DNA of 64,000 nt from the NCBI GenBank assembly GCA_964609085.1, contig CAZSRZ010000010.1, forward strand, positions 1 to 64,000. Reading direction: 5' to 3'. Below, piece after piece: positions 50,469-58,576 of the stretch. The notes under the pieces were generated by a model. It saw only the letters and a program-made list of their open reading frames with translations. It had not been told where the DNA came from and made no database searches. The position numbers and the translations under genes were made by a program. Within the stretch, counting starts at the first letter, position 1. Every line of letters begins with the position of its first letter. This DNA comes from JANPLG01 sp964609085 (lineage in GTDB: Bacteria > Armatimonadota > SYMT01).

Positions 50469-51521
50469 ATGTCCGCCGAGCCTCGCTGGCTGAATTCTCC
50501 CTTTATGCGGGCATGCCGCCGCGAACCGACGCCGTACACTCCGGTGTGGCTGATGCGTCAGGCCGGCCGCTATATGCACGAGTATCGGGAAGTGCGCGCA
50601 CAGCACGGCTTCCTCGAGTTGTGTAAATCGCCGGAGCTGGTTGCGGAGGTCACGGTCACCGCCGCCGATCGTATCGGTGCTGATGCAGCCATCCTCTTTG
50701 CGGACATCCTGCTGATTGTCGAGCCGCTGGGGCCCAATCTCACCTACGGACCGGGGGAAGGTCCGCAGATCTCACCCCCAGTGCGCACAGGGGCCGATGT
50801 GGATCGCCTGACCGAAGTAGATCCGGAGGCGCTGGCGTACGTGTACCAGGGGGTGAGGGCGACCCGCGCGGCGCTGCGTGCGGAGATTCCGCTGATCGGA
50901 TTCTGCGGCGCCCCGTTCACACTGGCCGCCTATCTCACAGAGGGCGGTGGTTCGCGGAACTACGAGCACACAAAAGGCCTGATGTATCGGGATCCGGCCG
51001 CCTGGCGGGCGTTGATGGAGAAGGTTACCCGGGGTCTCATCGGCTACTGTGTACGTCAGGCGGAGGCCGGCGCCCAGGCCATCCAGATCTTCGATAGCTG
51101 GGTCGGTTGCCTGTCGCCGGAAGACTACCGCGAGTTCGTGGCGCCGCACTCCGCCGCGCTGATCGCCGGCATTCGAGCGGGGACGCCGGGAACGCCCGTC
51201 ATTCACTTCGGTACGGGTACGGCCACGCTGCTCGCCGATATGAGCGCGGCTGGTGGGGATGTGATCGGACTCGACTGGCGCACGCCTCTCACCTGGGGGT
51301 GGGACCAGGTTGGCCGTGATCGTGGCGTTCAGGGCAACCTGGATCCGCTAGTCCTACTGGCGGAGCCCGAGTTCATACGCGCCCGTGCTACCCGGATCCT
51401 GGATGAGGCCGCGGGTGCTTCGGGCCACATCTTCAACCTGGGTCACGGGATCCTGCCTTCGACCCCAGTGGACCACGTGCGCTTCCTCATCGACACCGTC
51501 CACGAGCACACCTCCCGGTAA
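50469..51521 (+). CDS. hemE: Uroporphyrinogen decarboxylase
   Basis: Converts uroporphyrinogen III to coproporphyrinogen III in heme synthesis. 350 residues from the ATG at 50469, the normal length. Signature VWLMRQAGRYMHEYREVRAQ near the N-terminus supplies the conserved Arg residues of the active site. IGFCGAPFTLAAYLTEGGGS and FNLGHGILPSTPVDHV at the end are typical. No other heme gene is in the window. Any reading that extends into the N-gap upstream should be ignored. Confidence 0.96.
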   Translation: MSAEPRWLNSPFMRACRREPTPYTPVWLMRQAGRYMHEYREVRAQHGFLELCKSPELVAEVTVTAADRIGADAAILFADILLIVEPLGPNLTYGPGEGPQISPPVRTGADVDRLTEVDPEALAYVYQGVRATRAALRAEIPLIGFCGAPFTLAAYLTEGGGSRNYEHTKGLMYRDPAAWRALMEKVTRGLIGYCVRQAEAGAQAIQIFDSWVGCLSPEDYREFVAPHSAALIAGIRAGTPGTPVIHFGTGTATLLADMSAAGGDVIGLDWRTPLTWGWDQVGRDRGVQGNLDPLVLLAEPEFIRARATRILDEAAGASGHIFNLGHGILPSTPVDHVRFLIDTVHEHTSR

Positions 51522-51529
51522 GATTCGGC

Positions 51530-54163
51530 TCAGTCATCCCGGTCCCGTTCCTGCCGGGAATAGATGCTCAGCCCGTGGCGTATGGCCGGGGCCGGCGACT
51601 TCTTACCCTTCAGCGCGTGCCACAGGATGTCGTTCAACTCCGCGTCCGGCACCCTGTCTTCCTTGCTGAAGTCGAACCGCCGGCTGTCGGCCGCCCGGTA
51701 CGCCTGTGCGGTGTTGACCTCCGCGATGATCTCACGCGGGGGGAGAATTGCGGCGTACGGAGCATCATTGGCGGAATCTTCGCCGAACACATCCAGGATG
51801 GGCGCGGTGGCGTCAAAGCGGGACATCGGCGGAACGCCGAGCAGGCGAAGCATCGTCCGGAGCGTGCTGTCGGTATTGTAGAAGCGGCGATCCACGGTGG
51901 CCCGCCGCACGAAGGGACTGATCACGAAGCAGACCGACCGGTGAGCGTCCACGTGATCGTAGCCGTTCTGGGCGTCATCCTCGATGATGAAGATCGCGCA
52001 CTTCTTCCAGTAGGGGCTCTTGCTGATCGCCTCGACCAACTGCCCCACGGCGTAGTCATTGTCGGCGACCATGGCTCGGGGTGAGGAGTGCCCGACCGCT
52101 GTCCCCTGGGTGTGATCTCGGGGGAGCCGGATGAACTGCATCCGTGGCAGGTCCCCCCGACGCACGTAGCCGTCGAACTCCCGTTTCCACTCGTCATACC
52201 GGCTGACGGAGTTGAATCGCCCGTAGGTCTTCTTCTGCTGCGGAGCGGAAAAGCCATAGGCGGTGAAGGCACCGCTGTCGGCATAACTCATGTCGAACTG
52301 CAGGAAATCCAGGTTCGTACGGCCCATCAGGGACTTCTTCGTCGGCCGATTCGCACCCGAGAACTCCGATCCCTGGGGCAGACCGGCGTCGTTGAGCGTA
52401 TTGACGGTGTAGAAGCCGTAGTTCCGGAACTCGATTCCGGCCTTCAGCAAGTGGTCCCAGATGTAGCCCGCAGGGGCAGTATTGACGTCCGGGATGCCGA
52501 CGAGATCGACCGGCACGCCGTTGTTCTGGCCTTCGTAGTCGTAGGATCGCCCGCGGCCGCTGTAGCCGTAGGGGCCGTTGCGGGCGTTGTACTCGGAGAT
52601 CATTCCGGAGACGGACCAGTTCCATCCATCCGCGGAAACATCGGCGCAGCAGTAGTAGTTGTCCAACAGCACGAAGCGCTCCGCCAGGGCGTGCTGGTTG
52701 GGCGTGACCGGTCGAGGGAAGAAGCAGAGCTTCGGATCGCCGTTCCCCTGGGGCAGATCGCCGAGGATCTGGTCGTAAGTTCGATTTTCCTTGAGGATGT
52801 AGAAGATGTGTTCGATCCCCGGGTTCTTCCAGCCGGGCACCCTTCTCTCGGCCAGACGGTTGTTCGCCAGTACCTGGAGCGTCATCCGTGACAGCTCCCG
52901 GCGGGCAGGGATGGCCAGCGTACTCACCGTGCCTTCCGCCAGGTTCAGGATGTAGCGGCTGCGGTCAGAGGCAGCCGGGTTGCCTGTGGGGTTGGGATGG
53001 CGCTGCTTTACCCCTCGGGCGTTGGCGACAAAGAGCCGCTTGCCGTCTGGAGCGACCACCACGGCGGTCGGGTACCAGCCGACGGGAATGAAGCCCAGGA
53101 GGTCGCCATCACCTGCGTCCAGCACGGCGACGGCGTTCATGTCCGACAGCGTCACGTACAGTCGCTTTTCGTCGGGAGAGAGGGCCAGGCTGGAAGGGGT
53201 TGCGCCGGGCAGTCCGTGGGCTTCCGCAGGGCGCACCAGGAAGCTCCGAAGCACACGGTCCGTCCGCGTATCGACGACGGAAATCGTGTCGCTGCCGGCA
53301 TTGGCCACGAAGAGGCGATCCTGCTTGCGATTCAGCAGGAGGGCGATGGGATGCACTCCGGTCGGGATCGTGCGGGGATCCGAGTCCGCATCGAGCGCGT
53401 CCGGGTCAAGGACGGCGACGCAGGCATCCCGCTCGCTGCTGACGTAGAGCTTCCGCCCACGAGATGGCCCTGCCGTCACTGCGGCGATCGCGTATGGGAA
53501 GCCCGGGAGGCGTGAGCGACCCACGACGCGGCCACTCGCGGCATCGAAGGCGGTCAACGACCCCATCATCCCCGTCGGCCGTCCGGTGTTGTTGTTGACG
53601 CAGTAGATCCGGTCTCCCGACTCGCTGATGGCCAGCCCGGCGGTATGGCGAGGGAAGGCAGGCCCGGGGGCCACCGACGTGTCGGAGAGGTATCTGCTCG
53701 CCGGTTTGATCACGCCGTCGCTGGTGACGCTGTGGACGGACACCCGGTCTTCCGCGCCTCGCGAGGCGAACACGTTCGTCTCCCCAGAGGTGCCTGGGGA
53801 GACCGCCAGTCCGTAGTAGAGGCCTTCCTTTTTGTTCGAGCCGTCGGTCCGGTTCTGCGCGAACTCCAGCCGGCTCACCTGCCGGCCGGTCTCTACGCTG
53901 AGGACCGACAGGTACTGGCGGTAGCCCGTGGTGGTTACGATGAGGTGGCGGCCGTCGGGCGTGAGAGCCAGCGCGGCAGGATGCGAGCCGACCTCCGATT
54001 GCTCGCCCGTAGGCGTAATGGTCTGTCCGGTCACGAGCGGCGTGGGGACCGCGTTGTCCGCCTCAACCGGCCTGGACGTGACCTGCACCGCTCCTCTGCC
54101 CACGGCGATCGCAATCAATGCTGCTCCGGCCCAGGCCCAAACGCGTTTCGCTCGCCGTTCCAT
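51530..54163 (-). CDS. Secreted YncE-type beta-propeller fused to a phosphoesterase (alkaline phosphatase superfamily)
   Basis: 877 residues from the ATG at 54163 with GGAGG 6 bases upstream. An N-terminal membrane or signal helix (VWAWAGAALIAIAVGRGAVQ) leads to a seven-bladed YVTN/YncE propeller with repeats such as HPAALALTPDGRHLIVTTTG, LFVANAGSDTISVVDTRTDR and PTAVVVAPDGKRLFVANARG. Residues about 440-870 form a phosphoesterase domain (IEHIFYILKENRTYDQILGD, IFIIEDDAQNGYDHVDAHRS) like non-specific acid phosphatase/phospholipase C-type enzymes. This two-domain architecture is recurrent in soil bacteria. Substrate unknown. Confidence 0.88.
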   Translation of the reverse strand: MERRAKRVWAWAGAALIAIAVGRGAVQVTSRPVEADNAVPTPLVTGQTITPTGEQSEVGSHPAALALTPDGRHLIVTTTGYRQYLSVLSVETGRQVSRLEFAQNRTDGSNKKEGLYYGLAVSPGTSGETNVFASRGAEDRVSVHSVTSDGVIKPASRYLSDTSVAPGPAFPRHTAGLAISESGDRIYCVNNNTGRPTGMMGSLTAFDAASGRVVGRSRLPGFPYAIAAVTAGPSRGRKLYVSSERDACVAVLDPDALDADSDPRTIPTGVHPIALLLNRKQDRLFVANAGSDTISVVDTRTDRVLRSFLVRPAEAHGLPGATPSSLALSPDEKRLYVTLSDMNAVAVLDAGDGDLLGFIPVGWYPTAVVVAPDGKRLFVANARGVKQRHPNPTGNPAASDRSRYILNLAEGTVSTLAIPARRELSRMTLQVLANNRLAERRVPGWKNPGIEHIFYILKENRTYDQILGDLPQGNGDPKLCFFPRPVTPNQHALAERFVLLDNYYCCADVSADGWNWSVSGMISEYNARNGPYGYSGRGRSYDYEGQNNGVPVDLVGIPDVNTAPAGYIWDHLLKAGIEFRNYGFYTVNTLNDAGLPQGSEFSGANRPTKKSLMGRTNLDFLQFDMSYADSGAFTAYGFSAPQQKKTYGRFNSVSRYDEWKREFDGYVRRGDLPRMQFIRLPRDHTQGTAVGHSSPRAMVADNDYAVGQLVEAISKSPYWKKCAIFIIEDDAQNGYDHVDAHRSVCFVISPFVRRATVDRRFYNTDSTLRTMLRLLGVPPMSRFDATAPILDVFGEDSANDAPYAAILPPREIIAEVNTAQAYRAADSRRFDFSKEDRVPDAELNDILWHALKGKKSPAPAIRHGLSIYSRQERDRDD

Positions 54164-54259
54164 GTGTTGCCTCCGCGACGGCGTTGGACGTGGGACGGAG
54201 GCGATCCTCTGCGGGCGTCCGGTTGGGGCGACCGTCAAGTCGCCAGTTCAGGCGCGCCG

Positions 54260-56407
54260 CTAGCGTGGAAAGCTTAGAGTTGGCGGCAGGGGGGTCTCGA
54301 GACGGAGTTCCATTTCGAGCGCCGTGAGCGGGCGAGAGAACAGGTACCCATGTCCCCGAGTGCAACCGATGCGCATGACGGACTCCCGCTGCTCCTCGGT
54401 CTCGATTCCCTCGGCGAGGATCTCCAGGTCCAGCGCCCGGGCCATCTCACCCAGCGCTCGCAGCAGCCCATGGCTGCGCGGGTCGTGCGCAAGCTCGGCG
54501 ACCACGGCGCGGTCGATCTTCAAGTAGTCGGCAGGCAGTTGTCGGAGGCTCCCGAGGGAGGACAGGCCGGAACCGAAGTCGTCGATGACCACACGGAGAC
54601 CCCATTTGCGCACTTGATTCAGGCGGCTGATCGACTCCCCGAGGTCGTCGATCAATGCTCGCTCAGGCAACTCCAGGCGGACGTTCTGCAAGGGCAGCTC
54701 CAGTTGCTCAAGCAGAGCGCGGAGGGGGTCATCCCAGTCCGCGACCTGAAACTCCCGGCGAGAGAGGTTCAACCCTAGCTCGAGCGGCGGCACCCCTGGG
54801 TGCGCGGCCGTCCGTCGGCGGTTCCACTCGTCGACCTGGCGAATCGCCCTCTCTCGAACCCATTGCCCCAGTGGGATCGCCAGCCCGGTCTCTTCGGCCA
54901 GGGGCAGGAACTCGGCGGGGAGCAGCAGGCCGCGGGCGGGGTGCCGCCACCTGACCAACGCCTCCACTCCGACGATGCGGCCACTCCGGAGTTCGACCTC
55001 TGGGAGGTAGTGGACGCAGAACTCTTCACGGTCGAGCGCCCGGTGAAGTTCCGACTCCATCTGGAGGCGGGCCTCCGCCTGTCGGCGCATCTCCGCGTCG
55101 AACATCACCCAACGGCCACGGCCGGCGTCCTTGGCCCGATACAGCGCCATATCCGCATTGCGAAGCATCTCATCGGCGCTGACGCCCGCCCTTCCAAGGG
55201 CAATGCCCACGCTGACCCCCACGAAAGCCTCCTGCCCTCGCAGGTCGATCGGGAGCGAGACCATCGAACACAGCCTTCCGGCGATGAGTCCGGCCTCCTC
55301 GGGGCTTCGCACCCCGTCCAGGAAGACGGTGAACTCGTCGCCCCCGAAGCGCGCCAACAAGTCGCCCGGCCGGATTCCCCGTGTCAGCCGCGCGGCCACC
55401 TCGCGGAGGACATGGTCCCCGGCCACGTGGCCCATCCCGTCATTGATCACCTTCATGCGATCGAGATCGAGCATCATGACCGCCACGCGTTCGGGGTCCT
55501 GGTCCGTATCGGAAAGACGACGGCGGAGGCGGTCCAGGAAGCGCTTGCGATTCGGCAGGCCGGTGAGGGAGTCATGGTAGGCCAGGAATCCCAGTTCCTG
55601 TTCCAGCCGGACCCGTTCGGACACGTCTCGGGATACGGAGACGTACTCAGTGATCTCGCCAGTGATGTCGTCTCGGACCGGCCGGACCGAGGAAGAGAGC
55701 GAGACATACCGACCGTCTCGACGCCGGTGACGCAGGGTGATATCGGCGCGTTCCTGAACGCGCGGGCCGTCCGGGCTCGCTGCTCGTAATCCCGCGAGGT
55801 CGTCCGGGTGGATCAGCTCCCAGCACGACGTGCCGACCAGGTCTCGCGGATGGTAGCCGAGAATCGGCAGGCACGCAGGTGAGACGTAGAGATGCGTGCC
55901 GTCGATCGCGAGTCGGGAGATGATGTCGCCCGCGTGCTCGGCGAGCAGACGATGTCTGGCCTCACTGGTCCGCAGTGCAGACTCGGCCTGTCGGCGCTCC
56001 GTCACGTCGCGAAAGTTGATGACCACTCCGCCGAGGGTCGGATCCGCCAGCAGGTTGGTGCCCGTTGCTTCGAGCCAGATGAGGTGCCCGGCCGAGTGCC
56101 GGACGCGCACGGTGGCGCTGACCGTGTGGCCCGGCATCTGCAGCAACTGACTGAACATCGCTGCGGCCATCTCATGGTCGGCGGGATGCAGTCGATCGAA
56201 GGGGCTCCTGCCGAGCCAGTCCGCCGCGTCGTCGCCGAAGATCCGCGCACCATTGGGGCTCATGAACACCGTGCGCCCGTCGGCGTCCATCAGAGCAATG
56301 CCCTCGTGGCTGTTCTCCAGGAGTGCCAGACAGCGTGAGTCCAACTCCGAAAGCCAGGCCTGGCTCGGGGTGGGGATTTCGGAGTGGGGCGGCGGGGTGC
56401 TGGACAT
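54260..56407 (-). CDS. PAS-PAS-GGDEF-EAL cyclic di-GMP signalling protein
   Basis: 715 residues, no transmembrane segment. Two PAS domains (about 25-145 and 150-275; ENSHEGIALMDADGRTVFMS and TEYVSVSRDVSERVRLEQEL) precede GGDEF (YHDSLTGLPNRKRFLDRLRR, ARFGGDEFTVFL intact). EAL follows: GVEALVRWRHPARGLLLPAE, GLNLSRREFQ, VIDDFGSGLSSLGSLRQLPA, DYLKIDRAVVAEL and AEGIETEEQ. The metal-binding Glu, Asn, Asp-Asp, Lys and Glu residues are kept. The usual ExTE motif is LELPER, Thr to Pro. Both cyclase and phosphodiesterase look potentially active, in the cytosol, under PAS control. Confidence 0.94.
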   Translation of the reverse strand: MSSTPPPHSEIPTPSQAWLSELDSRCLALLENSHEGIALMDADGRTVFMSPNGARIFGDDAADWLGRSPFDRLHPADHEMAAAMFSQLLQMPGHTVSATVRVRHSAGHLIWLEATGTNLLADPTLGGVVINFRDVTERRQAESALRTSEARHRLLAEHAGDIISRLAIDGTHLYVSPACLPILGYHPRDLVGTSCWELIHPDDLAGLRAASPDGPRVQERADITLRHRRRDGRYVSLSSSVRPVRDDITGEITEYVSVSRDVSERVRLEQELGFLAYHDSLTGLPNRKRFLDRLRRRLSDTDQDPERVAVMMLDLDRMKVINDGMGHVAGDHVLREVAARLTRGIRPGDLLARFGGDEFTVFLDGVRSPEEAGLIAGRLCSMVSLPIDLRGQEAFVGVSVGIALGRAGVSADEMLRNADMALYRAKDAGRGRWVMFDAEMRRQAEARLQMESELHRALDREEFCVHYLPEVELRSGRIVGVEALVRWRHPARGLLLPAEFLPLAEETGLAIPLGQWVRERAIRQVDEWNRRRTAAHPGVPPLELGLNLSRREFQVADWDDPLRALLEQLELPLQNVRLELPERALIDDLGESISRLNQVRKWGLRVVIDDFGSGLSSLGSLRQLPADYLKIDRAVVAELAHDPRSHGLLRALGEMARALDLEILAEGIETEEQRESVMRIGCTRGHGYLFSRPLTALEMELRLETPLPPTLSFPR

Positions 56408-56594
56408 GGGCCGTTTCTGTTAGTAGCATCTCGCATAGCGGCGGGCCGGACCGTGATCCGCATCACAGCCGTCCCTGCGAAAGCTGCCCAGGAGAGAGCG
56501 ATTATTGGCCGAGCCTCGGCTCATTTGCAGGTGAAACGGCCGCAATGACCTCCCGGGCCCCGAACAGGGCACCCGGAATGTCGGAGCCAGAGTT

Positions 56595-57632
56595 ATGAGT
56601 CACATCTCTGTACGAGAATTCAATCCGAATCAAGCTGATGATCGTGGGCACCACGAATGGTACCGCCTTCAGCAGATCATCCACACTGAGAGTCATCCTG
56701 ATGATCCGATGCGAAGTCCGGATCGCGTGCGCTGGGAACTGTTGAACCCCCGATCCACGAACGAGCATTCGCGGTGGATCGCCCATCGCGACGGCGAGGC
56801 GTCTGGCTTTGGGATCGTGGAGCGTGAGCTGAGGGATCAGAACACCCACGTGGCGTTCTTCTTCATCGGCGTCGAGCCGTCGAGCCGCCGCGCAGGAATG
56901 GCTCACCGCGTGCTGCGTGAGATCACGGAGACCGCTCGGGAATGGAACAGGGATCTCCTGCTGACGTGGACCCAGAGCACAGCGCCCTCGGGCGAGGCGT
57001 TCATGCGCCGTCTCGGAGCGCACCTGGGGCAGGAAGAGCGCTGCAGCCGCCTGCTGGTGGCTGATGTGGACCCATCACAGATGATCGCGTGGTTGGATGC
57101 CGCGGACCTGCAAGGTCTCGAGGCCGGCTACTTCCGGGGAGCCTACCCCGACGAGTCGCTGGAGATGGTCGCGCGGATGAAGGACGCCTGCAACCTGATG
57201 CCGCGCGGCGAACTGCGCCTGGAGGATGAGCACATCACCGCGGCCGAGCTCGCTGAGTCGGACCGTCGGCTGGTGGCGAGGAATCAGGATCGCCTGACCG
57301 TCTATCTGCGTGACAGCGCCAGCGGAGAGGTGGCGGGCTACACCCAGTTGCATTTTGACCCCGAACATCCGGATCACGTGGGCCAGGGCGACACCGCCGT
57401 CTTCCCCAACTACCAGCGACGCGGGCTGGGGCGGTGGCTGAAGGCCAGGGCACTGGTCTGGATGCAGGAAGTCTGGCCAGGGATGAAGGCGATCCGGACC
57501 TACAACGCCGAGTCCAACGCGCCAATGCTGAAGATCAACATCGAAATGGGTTTCCGGCCGTACTACGTCGGGCAGGCGTGGCAGATCGAGACGGACACGG
57601 TACGGAACTACCTGGATCGCGTGGCCGCGTAG
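56595..57632 (+). CDS. Two-domain GNAT acetyltransferase
   Basis: 345 residues, which fits two GNAT domains in tandem. The first half has FFIGVEPSSRRAGMAHRVLR (acetyl-CoA loop, less canonical) and the second has TAVFPNYQRRGLGRWLKARA with the standard R-x-x-G-x-G/A loop, then IRTYNAESNAPMLKINIEMG and FRPYYVGQAWQIE. Related two-domain GNATs include mycothiol synthase-like and aminoglycoside-type enzymes, but no specific substrate can be named. It converges with the dppA gene with 11 bases between stops. Confidence 0.85.
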   Translation: MSHISVREFNPNQADDRGHHEWYRLQQIIHTESHPDDPMRSPDRVRWELLNPRSTNEHSRWIAHRDGEASGFGIVERELRDQNTHVAFFFIGVEPSSRRAGMAHRVLREITETAREWNRDLLLTWTQSTAPSGEAFMRRLGAHLGQEERCSRLLVADVDPSQMIAWLDAADLQGLEAGYFRGAYPDESLEMVARMKDACNLMPRGELRLEDEHITAAELAESDRRLVARNQDRLTVYLRDSASGEVAGYTQLHFDPEHPDHVGQGDTAVFPNYQRRGLGRWLKARALVWMQEVWPGMKAIRTYNAESNAPMLKINIEMGFRPYYVGQAWQIETDTVRNYLDRVAA

Positions 57633-57643
57633 CCGTTTCTGGC

Positions 57644-58453
57644 CTAGAACCAGAACTGGCTCCAGGCAGACCACCAGTCCGAGGCGCTGGAGGTGAGAAT
57701 TCTCGGTTCGACCGTGTCGACGCCGGCCTTGAAACGGAATCTGTCGGCTCGGTCGGGGGAGAGGAACTCGATGCGGATCTCGCAGGGGCGCCCGGGGTTG
57801 TAGGGTCGCACCGACCGGATGTTTCGCAGCGATTCCCGGGCTCCTTCCTCAATCATCCGGCGCGCACGGATGGGAGCGATCTGGCGGGCGCTGTTGCGGG
57901 TCAACCCGCGCTTTACCGCGACTGTAGTCAGCGTTGGGCCCAGGAGTTGGCGGGCTTCCTCGCAGGTGGCGACGTCGCCGGTCACCAGCAGCACGGGGAC
58001 GTTCCACGTTCCGCAAAGCGCGGCGTTGATCGCGGTTTCCCCGACCAGGACGTTGTTGAACCAGAGGTTGTGCCAGGCCTCGCTGGAGACGGTGTGCGAC
58101 AGCACCCCTTCCGCAGTCCCCGCGCGGGCATGCATGCCGACGAAGAGGGCGGCGTCACAGCCCTCTTCCAGGAATTCCGTGTAGCCTGTCCAGGTGTGGT
58201 GGGCCACCCATTCACAGCGCGGGTCGAGCAGCTCCGGCACGAAGGAGTTGAACGACCAACTCCCCCCGGCGCCGTGGCAATCCACCGCCACGACCTCAGT
58301 GGCGCCTCCCGCAAAGGCACCCCGCACGGCGGCATTGATCTCCTCGGTGTAGAGGCGGCGTCCCTCCTCGTACATCGGGGCGCCCCCGTTGACCTGAGCC
58401 CAATCGACAATCCCCGAGACGCCCTCCATGTCCGACATGATCAACACTCGCAT
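57644..58453 (-). CDS. dppA: M55 family D-aminopeptidase (DppA type)
   Basis: 269 residues. M55 peptidases are zinc enzymes that split D-amino acid dipeptides such as D-Ala-D-Ala during peptidoglycan recycling. Metal-site motifs are all present: MSDMEGVSGIVDW (Asp and Glu), VVAVDCHGAGGSWSFN (His), ALFVGMHARAGTAEGVLSHT (His) and VLVGETAINAALCGTWNVPV (Glu). No dpp transporter genes lie nearby, so it stands alone, convergent with an acetyltransferase gene. Confidence 0.92.
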   Translation of the reverse strand: MRVLIMSDMEGVSGIVDWAQVNGGAPMYEEGRRLYTEEINAAVRGAFAGGATEVVAVDCHGAGGSWSFNSFVPELLDPRCEWVAHHTWTGYTEFLEEGCDAALFVGMHARAGTAEGVLSHTVSSEAWHNLWFNNVLVGETAINAALCGTWNVPVLLVTGDVATCEEARQLLGPTLTTVAVKRGLTRNSARQIAPIRARRMIEEGARESLRNIRSVRPYNPGRPCEIRIEFLSPDRADRFRFKAGVDTVEPRILTSSASDWWSAWSQFWF

Positions 58454-58576
58454 ACACTACCTCGAACCCTTCACCCATCAACTCAAGCACTGTGATTCAG
58501 GTACCGGCCACGCACGAGTTGCCCAGACGCGCCCGAGCACGCCTGATGACGCGCCATCCCGTTCGCCCGGCGTGGC

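Noticed and set aside
49890..50606. Open frames that cross the N-gap
   Set aside because: They translate N as unknown residues and join two contig ends of uncertain spacing; the rest is repeat sequence.
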